From Lachnospiraceae bacterium (lineage in GTDB: Bacteria; Bacillota; Clostridia; Lachnospirales; Lachnospiraceae): 64,000 nucleotides of DNA. Location: assembly GCA_004557975.1 (NCBI GenBank), contig SFEV01000001.1, forward strand, positions 68,710-132,709, given 5' to 3'. The position numbers were made by a program, and so were the translations under genes. The notes beneath the pieces were generated by a model, which ran no database searches, was not told the origin of the DNA, and worked only from the letters and a program-made list of their open reading frames with translations. This document shows, in pieces, positions 17,827 through 26,163 of this stretch. Numbering within the stretch: position 1 is the first letter of the stretch; each line of letters begins with the position of its first letter.

Positions 17827-17855
17827 AACATAACATTTTTGTCAACTGATGTCAA
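17827..17855 (-). promoter_or_regulatory. Promoter of rpoD
   Basis: TTGACA (17850-17855), 17 bases, TATGTT (17827-17832). A second TTGACA starts 10 bases downstream inside the spacer and could pair with other -10 boxes. Confidence 0.75.
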
Positions 17856-17893
17856 CGGATTGAAAAAAAATGTCAGATGTTTCTATTTTACGT

Positions 17894-19372
17894 TTATACC
17901 TTCTGCTCCAGCATCGGAGGCGCGCTCCTCAGAGAAATCACCGGACCTCCCGTGTGCTCGATATATTCACGGGTAATTCTCACACTGCCGATACTGTCAT
18001 CTTTCGGAATCTCATACATGATATCCAGCATGAACTCCTCAATAATAGCACGCAGCGCGCGGGCTCCCGTCTTTTTCTCAAGGGCTTTCTCGGCAATGGC
18101 CTCCAGTGCCCCGTCATCCATCTCAAGCTGAACCTCATCCAGAGCCAGCAGCTTCTGATACTGCCGTATGATTGCGTTGCGCGGTTCCTTTAAGATGCGC
18201 ACCAGCATTTCCTTTGTCAGCGCCTGCAGAGAAAAGATCACCGGAAGTCTTCCGATAAATTCGGGAATCATTCCAAAGCTTCTCAGGTCGTCCACCGTTA
18301 CCTTCTCAAGCAGATTCGGATCATCGTCGTATTTGTCCTTCAGATCCGCAAAAAATCCGATGGAAGCCTGTTTGTTCAGACGTTCCTTGATAATCTCCTC
18401 CAGACCCGGAAATGCTCCGCCGCAGATAAACAGAATATTTTTCGTATTGACTGTGGTCATGGGAACCATGGCGTTCTTGCTTGCTGCACCCACAGGCACC
18501 TCCACCTCACTGCCCTCCAGCAGCTTCAGCATTCCCTGCTGCACTGCCTCGCCGCTGACATCTCTCTGGTTCGCGTTTTTCTTTTTTGCAATTTTGTCAA
18601 TTTCATCAATGAAAACAATTCCCTGCTCAGCCCTGTCCACATCGTTGTCCGCAGCAGTCAGCAGCCTGGAAATCACGCTCTCTATATCATCTCCGATATA
18701 GCCCGCCTCCGTCAGAGACGTGGCATCCGCGATGGCAAGAGGTACATCGAGAAGCCGTGCCAGCGTCTTCACAAGATACGTCTTACCACATCCGGTGGGT
18801 CCCAGCATCAGCATATTTGATTTTTCAATTTCAATATCATCCGCCCCTGCCCCGATCCGCTTGTAATGGTTGTAAACTGCTACGGAAATCACCTTTTTGG
18901 CGTGTTCCTGTCCGACCACATACTCATCGAGCCTTGCCTTGATTTTATGGGGAGCAGGAATCTTTTGGATGTCGAATTCCGGCTTCGGTCCGTCCTGAGG
19001 CTTTTTCCTTTTAACCTTCTGCTGTCCCGGCATTCCCATGTTTCCAAAAATGCTTCCGAGATTGATCATGCTGATATTCGGCATCCCCTGGGACTTTTTC
19101 TTTTTTTCCTGCTCGGCTTCCTTCTCCTGCTCCGGGTCATCCTCCGGCTGATCCCCCTGTGTCATCACCACATGGGGACCGGAGCCGAAAAGCTCCTGAT
19201 ACGGAATCCCCACAGACTGCATGGAGTCAAATGTTTTCTGCATACAGTCCGGACAGATACAGAAGTTTTCCGCCAGCTCAATCATCTTTCCTGTTTTGCT
19301 CTCCGTCCTGCGACAGAGCATACATATTTTCTCATACTCTGTCGTGTTGCCGTCCTGCCTCTTATCTTCCAT
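17894..19372 (-). CDS. clpX: ClpX-type AAA+ unfoldase with an unusually long linker
   Basis: A 492-residue ClpX homologue. The N-terminal zinc-binding domain uses Cys17/Cys20 and Cys40/Cys43. After it comes a linker of about 85 residues with an acidic/Lys stretch (EQEKEAEQEKKKKS) and a Met/Gly-rich patch (INLGSIFGNMGMPG), where standard ClpX has only a short linker. The AAA+ core starts near PHKIKARLDEYVVGQEHA, with Walker A GPTGCGKT (191-198), Walker B IVFIDEIDKIA and the IGF loop (KQASIGFFAD) that docks on ClpP. It should unfold substrates for ClpP or act alone as a remodeller. No clpP is adjacent; it follows glmS by 51 bases and probably shares its transcript. It may be the cell's only ClpX or a paralogue. 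Confidence 0.88.
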   Translation of the reverse strand: MEDKRQDGNTTEYEKICMLCRRTESKTGKMIELAENFCICPDCMQKTFDSMQSVGIPYQELFGSGPHVVMTQGDQPEDDPEQEKEAEQEKKKKSQGMPNISMINLGSIFGNMGMPGQQKVKRKKPQDGPKPEFDIQKIPAPHKIKARLDEYVVGQEHAKKVISVAVYNHYKRIGAGADDIEIEKSNMLMLGPTGCGKTYLVKTLARLLDVPLAIADATSLTEAGYIGDDIESVISRLLTAADNDVDRAEQGIVFIDEIDKIAKKKNANQRDVSGEAVQQGMLKLLEGSEVEVPVGAASKNAMVPMTTVNTKNILFICGGAFPGLEEIIKERLNKQASIGFFADLKDKYDDDPNLLEKVTVDDLRSFGMIPEFIGRLPVIFSLQALTKEMLVRILKEPRNAIIRQYQKLLALDEVQLEMDDGALEAIAEKALEKKTGARALRAIIEEFMLDIMYEIPKDDSIGSVRITREYIEHTGGPVISLRSAPPMLEQKV

Positions 19373-19423
19373 GTACTACTCCTCTGGTATTGTTACTGGT
19401 CTCCTTGTCACAGTAACCTGGTA

Positions 19424-21250
19424 TTACTCTACTGTTACGGATTTTGCCAGATTCCGCGGCTTGTCAACGTCGCAGCCCTTTCCGATTGCCACGTAATAGC
19501 CGAACAGCTGCAGCGGAATCACTGCAAGTGAATTCGTAAAATATTTATTTGTCTTCGGTATATAAATCACATAGTCTGCCGCTTTCTCCACCTCGGTATT
19601 TCCCACGTTTGTCACCGCAAGCAGGAATGCACCGCGTGTCCTCACTTCGACCATGTTGCTGATCATCTTCTTGTACAGCTCCTCCTGCGTCAGCACCGCA
19701 GCAACCAGCGTTCCCTCCTCAATCAGGGATATGGTTCCGTGCTTCAGCTCTCCCGCTGCATACGCCTCGGAGTGGATATAGGAGATTTCCTTCAGTTTCA
19801 GGGAACCCTCCAGTGAAATCGCATAGTCAAGACCGCGGCCGATAAAGAAAATGTCCTTCGCCGCAATGTAACGGTTGGCAAAGCGCTGAATTCTCTCTTT
19901 CTGACCCAGCAGCATTTCAATCTGTTCCGGAATCATTTTCAGATCGTTCACCATCTCATCAATCTCATCCTGAGACACAGTGCCGCGCACCTGAGCGAAT
20001 TTCATGGCCAGCAGATATTCTGCGATGAGCTGTGTGCTGTACGCCTTCGTCGTCGCGACAGCAATCTCCGGTCCTGCCCATGTGTACATCACCTTGTCTG
20101 TCTCTCTGGCAATGGAGCTTCCGACTACATTGACAATTCCCAGCGTCTTGATACCGCGGGCTTTTGCCTCCCGCAGTGCGGCCAGAGTGTCGGCCGTCTC
20201 TCCGGACTGGCTCACCACAATCAGCAGCGTACCATCATCGAGAATAGGATTGCGGTACCGGAATTCAGATGCCAGATCCACCTCCACCGGAATTCTTGCA
20301 AGCCCCTCAAAAACGTACTTTGCAGAAACACCCGTGTGGTATGCAGAACCGCAGGCAACAATATAAATCTTGCGGATCGCGCGGATCTCCTCATCCGTCA
20401 TACCAAGCTCTTCAATCTCAATCCTGCCGTCGCGGATTCTCGGATTCAGCGTATCCAGCACAGCCTTCGGCTGCTCGTAGATTTCCTTGAGCATAAAGTG
20501 CTCATATCCGGCTTTCTCCGCCGCAGAGACATCCCACTGAATCGTGACAGGCTCTTTCTCAATCTCTTCTCCATCCACATTGTAGAAGGAAAGGCCGTCC
20601 TCCGTGAGACATACAATCTCTTCATTTTTTATAAAATAAACGTCTCTCGTATACTTCAGAATCGCCGGAACGTCGGACGCGATCAGATTGCCGGTCTTTG
20701 ATTGTCCTGCAATCAGCGGGCTGTCCTTGCGGACTGCATACAGATTTCCCGGATGGTCCCGGAAAATAATGCCGAGAGCATAGGAACCTTCCACACGATG
20801 CATCATACGCATAATTGCATCCAGCGGATCACCCTTGTAATAGTAATCCAGCAGGTGTGCAACGACTTCCGTATCCGTCTCCGAAACAAATTTGTAACCC
20901 TTTGTCTCCAGCATCTTTTTCAGCTTCAGGTAATTCTCAATAATACCGTTGTGAACGACTGCAATGGACTCCGCCTCATTAAAATGCGGGTGTGCATTCC
21001 GGTCGGAGGGAATTCCGTGGGTCGCCCATCTGGTATGGCCGATGCCGCAGAATCCCGGGAGCTTCTCTCCCCCGTGTGTCGCCTCACGCAGCACCTTCAG
21101 TCTGCCTCTCGCCTTTGCAATCTGAATTTTCTCTCCGTCGAAAACAGCCAGCCCGGCCGAATCATATCCACGGTACTCCAGCTTGTCAAGTCCGTCCAGC
21201 AGAACCGGCGCTGCCTGCTCCGCTCCGATATATCCTACTATTCCACACAT
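19424..21250 (-). CDS. glmS: Glutamine--fructose-6-phosphate aminotransferase (isomerizing)
   Basis: A 608-residue enzyme making glucosamine-6-phosphate from fructose-6-phosphate and glutamine, the first step to UDP-GlcNAc and the cell wall. The N-terminal class II glutamine amidotransferase domain starts MCGIVGYIG with catalytic Cys2. Two SIS sugar-isomerase domains follow (VACGSAYHTG, VSQSGETADT), and the C-terminus ends in LAKSVTVE as in the family. Only three bases separate it from the upstream GT2 stop, and its Shine-Dalgarno (GGAGG) is inside the last codons of that gene. There is therefore no room for the glmS ribozyme that usually precedes this gene in Firmicutes. Confidence 0.98.
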   Translation of the reverse strand: MCGIVGYIGAEQAAPVLLDGLDKLEYRGYDSAGLAVFDGEKIQIAKARGRLKVLREATHGGEKLPGFCGIGHTRWATHGIPSDRNAHPHFNEAESIAVVHNGIIENYLKLKKMLETKGYKFVSETDTEVVAHLLDYYYKGDPLDAIMRMMHRVEGSYALGIIFRDHPGNLYAVRKDSPLIAGQSKTGNLIASDVPAILKYTRDVYFIKNEEIVCLTEDGLSFYNVDGEEIEKEPVTIQWDVSAAEKAGYEHFMLKEIYEQPKAVLDTLNPRIRDGRIEIEELGMTDEEIRAIRKIYIVACGSAYHTGVSAKYVFEGLARIPVEVDLASEFRYRNPILDDGTLLIVVSQSGETADTLAALREAKARGIKTLGIVNVVGSSIARETDKVMYTWAGPEIAVATTKAYSTQLIAEYLLAMKFAQVRGTVSQDEIDEMVNDLKMIPEQIEMLLGQKERIQRFANRYIAAKDIFFIGRGLDYAISLEGSLKLKEISYIHSEAYAAGELKHGTISLIEEGTLVAAVLTQEELYKKMISNMVEVRTRGAFLLAVTNVGNTEVEKAADYVIYIPKTNKYFTNSLAVIPLQLFGYYVAIGKGCDVDKPRNLAKSVTVE

Positions 21251-21253
21251 ATG

Positions 21254-22195
21254 TTACCTCCAATATTCCTGATTCATTGTGCATGCCATAATCAGCCATC
21301 GCGGAAGCTTCCGAAAATTCCTGCCGAGGCGGTAGCCGATGTATTTACATCCGCTCACATACACCAGCTTCGGCAGAAGGTACGCTTTTCCCGCACCGAT
21401 CAGGTACGATGCGCTCTTCTTCACCATCCGGATACCCTCACTCTCTGAACTGACTCCCCCAAACACCTCCGGATGCTCCGCCTGAGATACACCCAGGTCG
21501 AAATTCCGGTGAAATTGCTGCAGCCCGCTGTAATTGTGGGAATGGATCACCTTCGCTTCCGCGCAGTATGCCACTGCCCGTCGGTTCCGGATCAGCTTTC
21601 CCGCAAATATCATATCCTCATTAAATATGGTATGACGTTCAAACCCGCCAAGCTCCTCATATGCGCTTCTTCTGTACATCGCACATACGTTGGAGCAGAA
21701 AAATGTCTTTACCCCAAGTTCAGGCAGATCCTCCGCCATCTTAACTCTGCTGTATTCCCCGTAATTGAAGCTTCTCGTATACTGTTCCAGGATATCACAG
21801 TCCTCCCGCGGAAGCTGTCTCCCATACGCTGCGCAGACAACCGGATTTTCAAACATTTTCCGCAGAGACCCGATCAGATTTTCATCTGCCGGAACTGCAT
21901 CCTGCGTAAGAAACAGAAGATATTCCCCGTGCAGACGTTCTGCCGCCATATGGCGCGTGCCGCCGTGGTCGAATTCCTCTTTGCGGATATGGATCACCTG
22001 AACACCGTCGATCCCCTCCGTGCAGCGCTCATCAAACAGCTCCTTCTCCGTGTTCACCAGAAGAATATGAGACGGAGGAACCGTCTGCCGGGTCAGCCGC
22101 TTCAGAAGCGTACGAAGCTCCACCCCCGGACGGTAAACCGGAATAATCACGTCGATTTCGCCGACGTATGAATCTGCCGTGGTATTTTCTGCCAT
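21254..22195 (-). CDS. GT2 family glycosyltransferase (rhamnosyltransferase-like)
   Basis: A 313-residue GT-A enzyme. DVIIPVYRPG opens the nucleotide-binding fold, and LFLTQDAVPADE holds the divalent-metal DxD-like site with Gln-Asp-Ala. NEDMIFAGKL holds the acceptor-side acidic residues. The EEFDHGGTRH and QYTRSFNYGEYSR segments are characteristic of dTDP-rhamnose-using transferases, which fits RfbB and RfbC encoded in the same locus. There is no clear membrane segment. RBS GAGGGTG lies 5 bases before the ATG. Its final codons serve as the ribosome-binding site for glmS. Confidence 0.88.
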   Translation of the reverse strand: MAENTTADSYVGEIDVIIPVYRPGVELRTLLKRLTRQTVPPSHILLVNTEKELFDERCTEGIDGVQVIHIRKEEFDHGGTRHMAAERLHGEYLLFLTQDAVPADENLIGSLRKMFENPVVCAAYGRQLPREDCDILEQYTRSFNYGEYSRVKMAEDLPELGVKTFFCSNVCAMYRRSAYEELGGFERHTIFNEDMIFAGKLIRNRRAVAYCAEAKVIHSHNYSGLQQFHRNFDLGVSQAEHPEVFGGVSSESEGIRMVKKSASYLIGAGKAYLLPKLVYVSGCKYIGYRLGRNFRKLPRWLIMACTMNQEYWR

Positions 22196-22280
22196 GGATA
22201 CACCCTCACTGTTCTTATCTCTATCTCATATTTCCCGATGATGCTTCCGTACCGTCTGTCTCCTGTACGCCGGATACCTT

Positions 22281-23624
22281 TTACTGGATTCCTGTGTCGT
22301 TGATAATCTTGTTGCTGATCTCCTGTACTGTCTCGGACGGCTGATAATTTTCCGTGCCGAACAGATACTCATGGAGCTGTGTGACATTGGCTGCAAGGTT
22401 CACCGGCACAACGCAGTCGCCGGCTGAAATGTCTGCCGCCTGCTTATCAAACGGGAAACCTGTTGTATCCACGATATTGTACCGTGCAACTCCGGTAGCC
22501 ATGGAAATCAGCTCCGTATTGCTTAAGCTGGTGGAAATGTACGGCATCATGGAATTTACCAGATCAATCAGACCTGTCACACCCTGAGCCTGTGCAGCCT
22601 CGAAAATCTTTCCGAGAACGGTACGCTGACGCTCCGTACGCTTGTAATCCCAGCCCTCCGTATAACGGATACGGCAGTACGCCATGGCCTGAATTCCTGT
22701 CACTCTCTGATATCCCGGTGCGCTCAGCTCCTCATACGGCTCGCCTGTCACCTGAGATGTCTCCACCAGATAGCCGTTGAGCCACTTCAGCTCTTCATCC
22801 GTCACTTCGATTTCAATGCCGCCCAGCTTGTCCACCGCCTTGATGATGGCCTCAAAATCCACCGTCACAAAATCCTTGATATCCAGGTCAAGGTTTTTAT
22901 TCAGCATGTTTACAGAACGCTCCGCGCCTCCGCCGGAATAACATTCCGTTGCCTTGCGGTACTCTCCGTTTGTGTTGTCGAGATATGTGTCACGATATAC
23001 AGAGACAAGCCTGATATCGCCTGTCTTCTCATTGATGCTTGCGACCATGATTGTATCACTGTTCGTTCCGCTCTCAAGCTGACCTTCTCTGGAATCAACG
23101 CCGAACAGTGCAATGTTGCGGTATCCTGATTTTCCGATACCGGTATTGATCAGAATATCACTCATCTTTACACGGTCCATTCTGTTGAGCTGGGCAACGG
23201 CAAACAGCCCTCCTGCCAGAATCAGCAGCACAATCAGTTCGATAACAAAAATTACCTTGCGTCCTTTTTTCTTTTTCTTCTTTTTGCCGCCCTTTCTGCC
23301 AGGCTCCGGATTCTCGTAATACTGACCGCCCTGTGGGCCTGCGTAGTACTGCTGTCCCTGACCGCCCTGTGGGCCTCCGTAATACTGCTGTCCCTGGCCA
23401 CCCTGCGGACCTCCGTAGTACTGCTGTCCCTGGCCGCCCTGCGCTCCGCTGTAATACTGCTGTCCCTGACCGCCCTGCGCTCCGCTGTAATACTGCTGTC
23501 CCTGGCCGCCCTGCGAACCTCCGTAATACTGCTGTCCCTGACCGCCCTGCGGCCCATCATAATACCGCTGTTCCTGCCTGTTGTACTGCTGCGGCTCCCC
23601 TGCGCTTCTCCTTTTCTTTTCCAT
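22281..23624 (-). CDS. LytR-CpsA-Psr (LCP) family wall-polymer ligase with N-terminal Gln/Tyr/Gly repeats
   Basis: A 447-residue LCP protein. These enzymes move undecaprenyl-linked glycopolymers onto peptidoglycan on the outer face of the membrane. The catalytic domain (about 165-390) has the expected Arg and Asp pattern: NIALFGVDSRE, NSDTIMVASIN, VSVYRDTYL and YCRIRYTEGWDYKRTERQ. One membrane helix (VIFVIELIVLLILAGGLFAV) follows a Lys-rich stop signal. Before that, on the cytoplasmic side, lie seven 12-residue repeats of the type QGGQGQQYYGGP. I chose the ATG at 23624 (MEKKRRS) because AAGGGG lies 4-5 bases upstream. Position between WcaJ and glycosyltransferases points to attachment of the polymer made here. 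Confidence 0.9.
   Translation of the reverse strand: MEKKRRSAGEPQQYNRQEQRYYDGPQGGQGQQYYGGSQGGQGQQYYSGAQGGQGQQYYSGAQGGQGQQYYGGPQGGQGQQYYGGPQGGQGQQYYAGPQGGQYYENPEPGRKGGKKKKKKKGRKVIFVIELIVLLILAGGLFAVAQLNRMDRVKMSDILINTGIGKSGYRNIALFGVDSREGQLESGTNSDTIMVASINEKTGDIRLVSVYRDTYLDNTNGEYRKATECYSGGGAERSVNMLNKNLDLDIKDFVTVDFEAIIKAVDKLGGIEIEVTDEELKWLNGYLVETSQVTGEPYEELSAPGYQRVTGIQAMAYCRIRYTEGWDYKRTERQRTVLGKIFEAAQAQGVTGLIDLVNSMMPYISTSLSNTELISMATGVARYNIVDTTGFPFDKQAADISAGDCVVPVNLAANVTQLHEYLFGTENYQPSETVQEISNKIINDTGIQ
23315..23567 (-). repeat. 36-base tandem repeats, in frame, in the LCP gene
   Basis: Seven units of 36 bases encode QGGQGQQYY plus three variable residues (GGP, GGS, SGA, AGP). The units are highly similar at the DNA level, so copy number may differ between strains. 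They are in frame with no spacer structure, so this is not CRISPR. Confidence 0.92.
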
Positions 23625-23721
23625 GATTCCCCTTCTTTCTGAATGCATTTGTTAACTGTTCCATAATTGAAGAATTCAGAGTACAGTCTCCCTCAGCGGG
23701 ATCGCTGCCTTTCTGAACATA

Positions 23722-25122
23722 TCAGTAAGCATTTTTGTTCACAAATCCCTTAAGCGGTGTCATAAGCAGAATCTTTATGTCAAGCCCCACCGACCAGTTT
23801 TCAATATAATAAAGGTCATGCTCAATTCTCTTTTTGATCGATGTATTTCCGCGGTAACCATTCACCTGCGCCCATCCTGTCATCCCGGGACGCACCTGGT
23901 GCTTGATCATGTAACGCGGAATCTCCTCCCGGAATTTCTCCACAAACTGTGGCCGCTCCGGTCTGGGTCCCACCAGGCTCATATCTCCCTTCAGCACATT
24001 GAAAAGCTGCGGAAGCTCGTCAATGCTTGTCTTCCGTATAAATCTTCCCACCGGTGTGACACGCGGATCGTTCTTGATGGTCCATCCCTTTTTCTCATCC
24101 GCTTTGGACTGTACCTCCATGGAACGGAATTTGTACATCTGGAATGGCTGATTATGCAGTCCCACCCGCTCCTGCTTAAAAATCAGCGGTCCCGGAGAGC
24201 TCACCCTGACCGCAATGGCTGCCAGAAGCATGACCGGAGAAAACAGCACAATACATACGAGAGAGCCCACCACATCCATGGAACGCTTAACCATCATATT
24301 AAACGTATTGGAAAGCGGAACGTGACGGATATTGATGACAGGAAGACCGAGAATGTCCTCCGTATACGGCTTTGTGGGAATAATATTGCTGTAATCCGGA
24401 ATAAACTTCGTGTGTACGCCGGATTTCTCGCACATGGCGACAATACGCTCCAGTTTATAGTATTCATTCAGTCCCAGAGTAATGGCAATCTCGTCAGGAT
24501 TATTGCCGTCAAGAATATAACTCAGGCTCTCCGTCGCTCCCAGTACCTCCACATTGCGGTACAGCGTCCCTGTCGGCACATTGTCGTCGAGAATTCCCAT
24601 AATCCGGTAGCCCCACTGTGGATTCTGCACAATGCGGTCTATATATTCCTCCGCAGCCCGGCTGTAGCCCACAAGAATCACATGCTTCTGGTTCAGCCCC
24701 AGCTTCCTGGCATTCATCAGAACAAGGCGAACAGCATTTCTCTCCGCCACCGTCAGAACCACGTTCAGAGTAAAGAACACAACCAGGAGACGACGTGAAA
24801 CGTCGCCCTGCTTGATCAGGTAGAGTACCGCCATAAAGGTCAGCGCACCGATAATATTTGCCTTGAGGATGTTGCTGCCCTCCAGCCTGCGCCCCTGCAT
24901 CCGCTTCGGCGTATACAGATTGCACGCATAGTATAGCAGCAAAAAAAATGGCACCAGAAGTACAAGTGCCATTATATAAATTTCAGGCGGAAGAACGCCG
25001 ATCTCATCTTCACGGACATTCGTCATCATGACGTACCATGCAATCAGGTACGATACAATGATCACGAATCCATCCAGCACTACCTGAAGACGATTAAAAT
25101 ATTTCTGATTATCTTTAATCAA
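23722..25122 (-). CDS. Undecaprenyl-phosphate sugar-1-phosphate transferase (WcaJ/CpsE type)
   Basis: A 466-residue polyprenyl-phosphate hexose-1-phosphate transferase that loads the first sugar of a surface polysaccharide onto undecaprenyl phosphate. The N-terminal half has four or five membrane helices and a CoA-binding-like Rossmann segment (NQKHVILVGYSRAAEEYIDR). The C-terminal catalytic domain carries PGPLIFKQERVG, FQMYKFRSMEV, TSIDELPQLFNVLKGDMS and LVGPRPERP with the Asp-Glu pair. The start is a TTG (MIKDNQKYF) with a weak GGTGAG site. It probably accepts UDP-Glc or UDP-Gal; the sugar cannot be read from sequence. Confidence 0.93.
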   Translation of the reverse strand: MIKDNQKYFNRLQVVLDGFVIIVSYLIAWYVMMTNVREDEIGVLPPEIYIMALVLLVPFFLLLYYACNLYTPKRMQGRRLEGSNILKANIIGALTFMAVLYLIKQGDVSRRLLVVFFTLNVVLTVAERNAVRLVLMNARKLGLNQKHVILVGYSRAAEEYIDRIVQNPQWGYRIMGILDDNVPTGTLYRNVEVLGATESLSYILDGNNPDEIAITLGLNEYYKLERIVAMCEKSGVHTKFIPDYSNIIPTKPYTEDILGLPVINIRHVPLSNTFNMMVKRSMDVVGSLVCIVLFSPVMLLAAIAVRVSSPGPLIFKQERVGLHNQPFQMYKFRSMEVQSKADEKKGWTIKNDPRVTPVGRFIRKTSIDELPQLFNVLKGDMSLVGPRPERPQFVEKFREEIPRYMIKHQVRPGMTGWAQVNGYRGNTSIKKRIEHDLYYIENWSVGLDIKILLMTPLKGFVNKNAY

Positions 25123-25186
25123 AATTTCTCACCCCTGTCGCATCCGCTGCTTTCCTCCCACACCGGGATATCACTCACCGTAATCG

Positions 25187-26146
25187 TCAGAAATCAGACA
25201 GTCTGCGTACTACATTTACCCAAAGCTCCCACTGTATCTTCAGGTAATGCTTCAGGTTCCCGCTGCGGAACCTCACTTTTTTTTCTCTGCTGCAGAGCCT
25301 GACTCCCTTCACAAGTCCTGCAGCGTACTCCCTCAGGTATCCCTTCTTTCCAAAGAATACCAGCTTTATCAGAAATCCAGCCGCCAGAAACGGCAGGTTC
25401 AGCAGAATCTGCGGCCACGGCATATTCTTGTATACCAGATAAATACTGTTTCTGGAGGAATGTTTCACCTTGAAATCGTTGTAGACGGAACCGCTGGTGG
25501 CGCTACCCACGTGGCGTACGACCGCCGACGGAATATAACGGATACGATACCCCGCAATCCTTGCCCGCCACGATACATCAATATCCTCCAGATACGCAAA
25601 ATGCACCTCATCAAACAGACCTGTCTCATCGAACACCGACCGCCGGTAAATGGCAGCACCGGCGCAGGCCGAAAAAATATATCTTTCCCTGTCATATCGC
25701 GATGACGGCTTTCCCTTTCCCAGGGCGTACGCCCATCCAAGAGCACAGTAATAGTCTCCGGCATTGTCCATCAGGTCAGGATCTGCCATCTGCACCATCT
25801 TTGAGGCGCAGGAAAAAAGCTTCGGGTCCGCCTCCATGGCACCTACCAGCTCTTCTATAAAGAATGTGTCACAGACCGTATCATTATTCAGAAGAACCAC
25901 ATACGGGGTCTCTGTCCGGCGAATTCCCTCATTAACTGCCCGGCAGAAGCCAAGATTCTCCTCAAATCGAATCACTTCCACCTCCGGATAATGGGACTCG
26001 ACATAGTCGGCACTTCCGTCGGCAGATCCGTTGTCTATCAGAATCACAGAAAAATCCTGTCTGCTCTGCTCCATCAGTGAGTCGAGGCAGTCCCTGAGGT
26101 ACTGCATCCCGTTCAGATTCGGTATGACTACTGTTGCTATCTGCAT
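25187..26146 (-). CDS. GT2 family glycosyltransferase
   Basis: A 319-residue GT-A glycosyltransferase similar in layout to WbbL/RfbF-type rhamnosyltransferases. VVIPNLNGMQYLRDCL opens the fold, ILIDNGSADGSADYV follows, and YVVLLNNDTVCDTFF holds the metal-binding Asn-Asn-Asp. AYLEDIDVSWRARIAGYRI is the family's C-terminal ED motif. A short amphipathic or membrane-touching helix lies near 255-275. RBS GAGG lies 7 bases before the ATG. It follows the two-domain GT2 gene by 17 bases. Confidence 0.9.
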   Translation of the reverse strand: MQIATVVIPNLNGMQYLRDCLDSLMEQSRQDFSVILIDNGSADGSADYVESHYPEVEVIRFEENLGFCRAVNEGIRRTETPYVVLLNNDTVCDTFFIEELVGAMEADPKLFSCASKMVQMADPDLMDNAGDYYCALGWAYALGKGKPSSRYDRERYIFSACAGAAIYRRSVFDETGLFDEVHFAYLEDIDVSWRARIAGYRIRYIPSAVVRHVGSATSGSVYNDFKVKHSSRNSIYLVYKNMPWPQILLNLPFLAAGFLIKLVFFGKKGYLREYAAGLVKGVRLCSREKKVRFRSGNLKHYLKIQWELWVNVVRRLSDF

Positions 26147-26163
26147 GTTCCAACCTCAGCTTC

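Noticed and set aside
21251..21253. glmS ribozyme upstream of glmS
   Set aside because: There is no intergenic space and no ribozyme core sequence in the preceding gene end.
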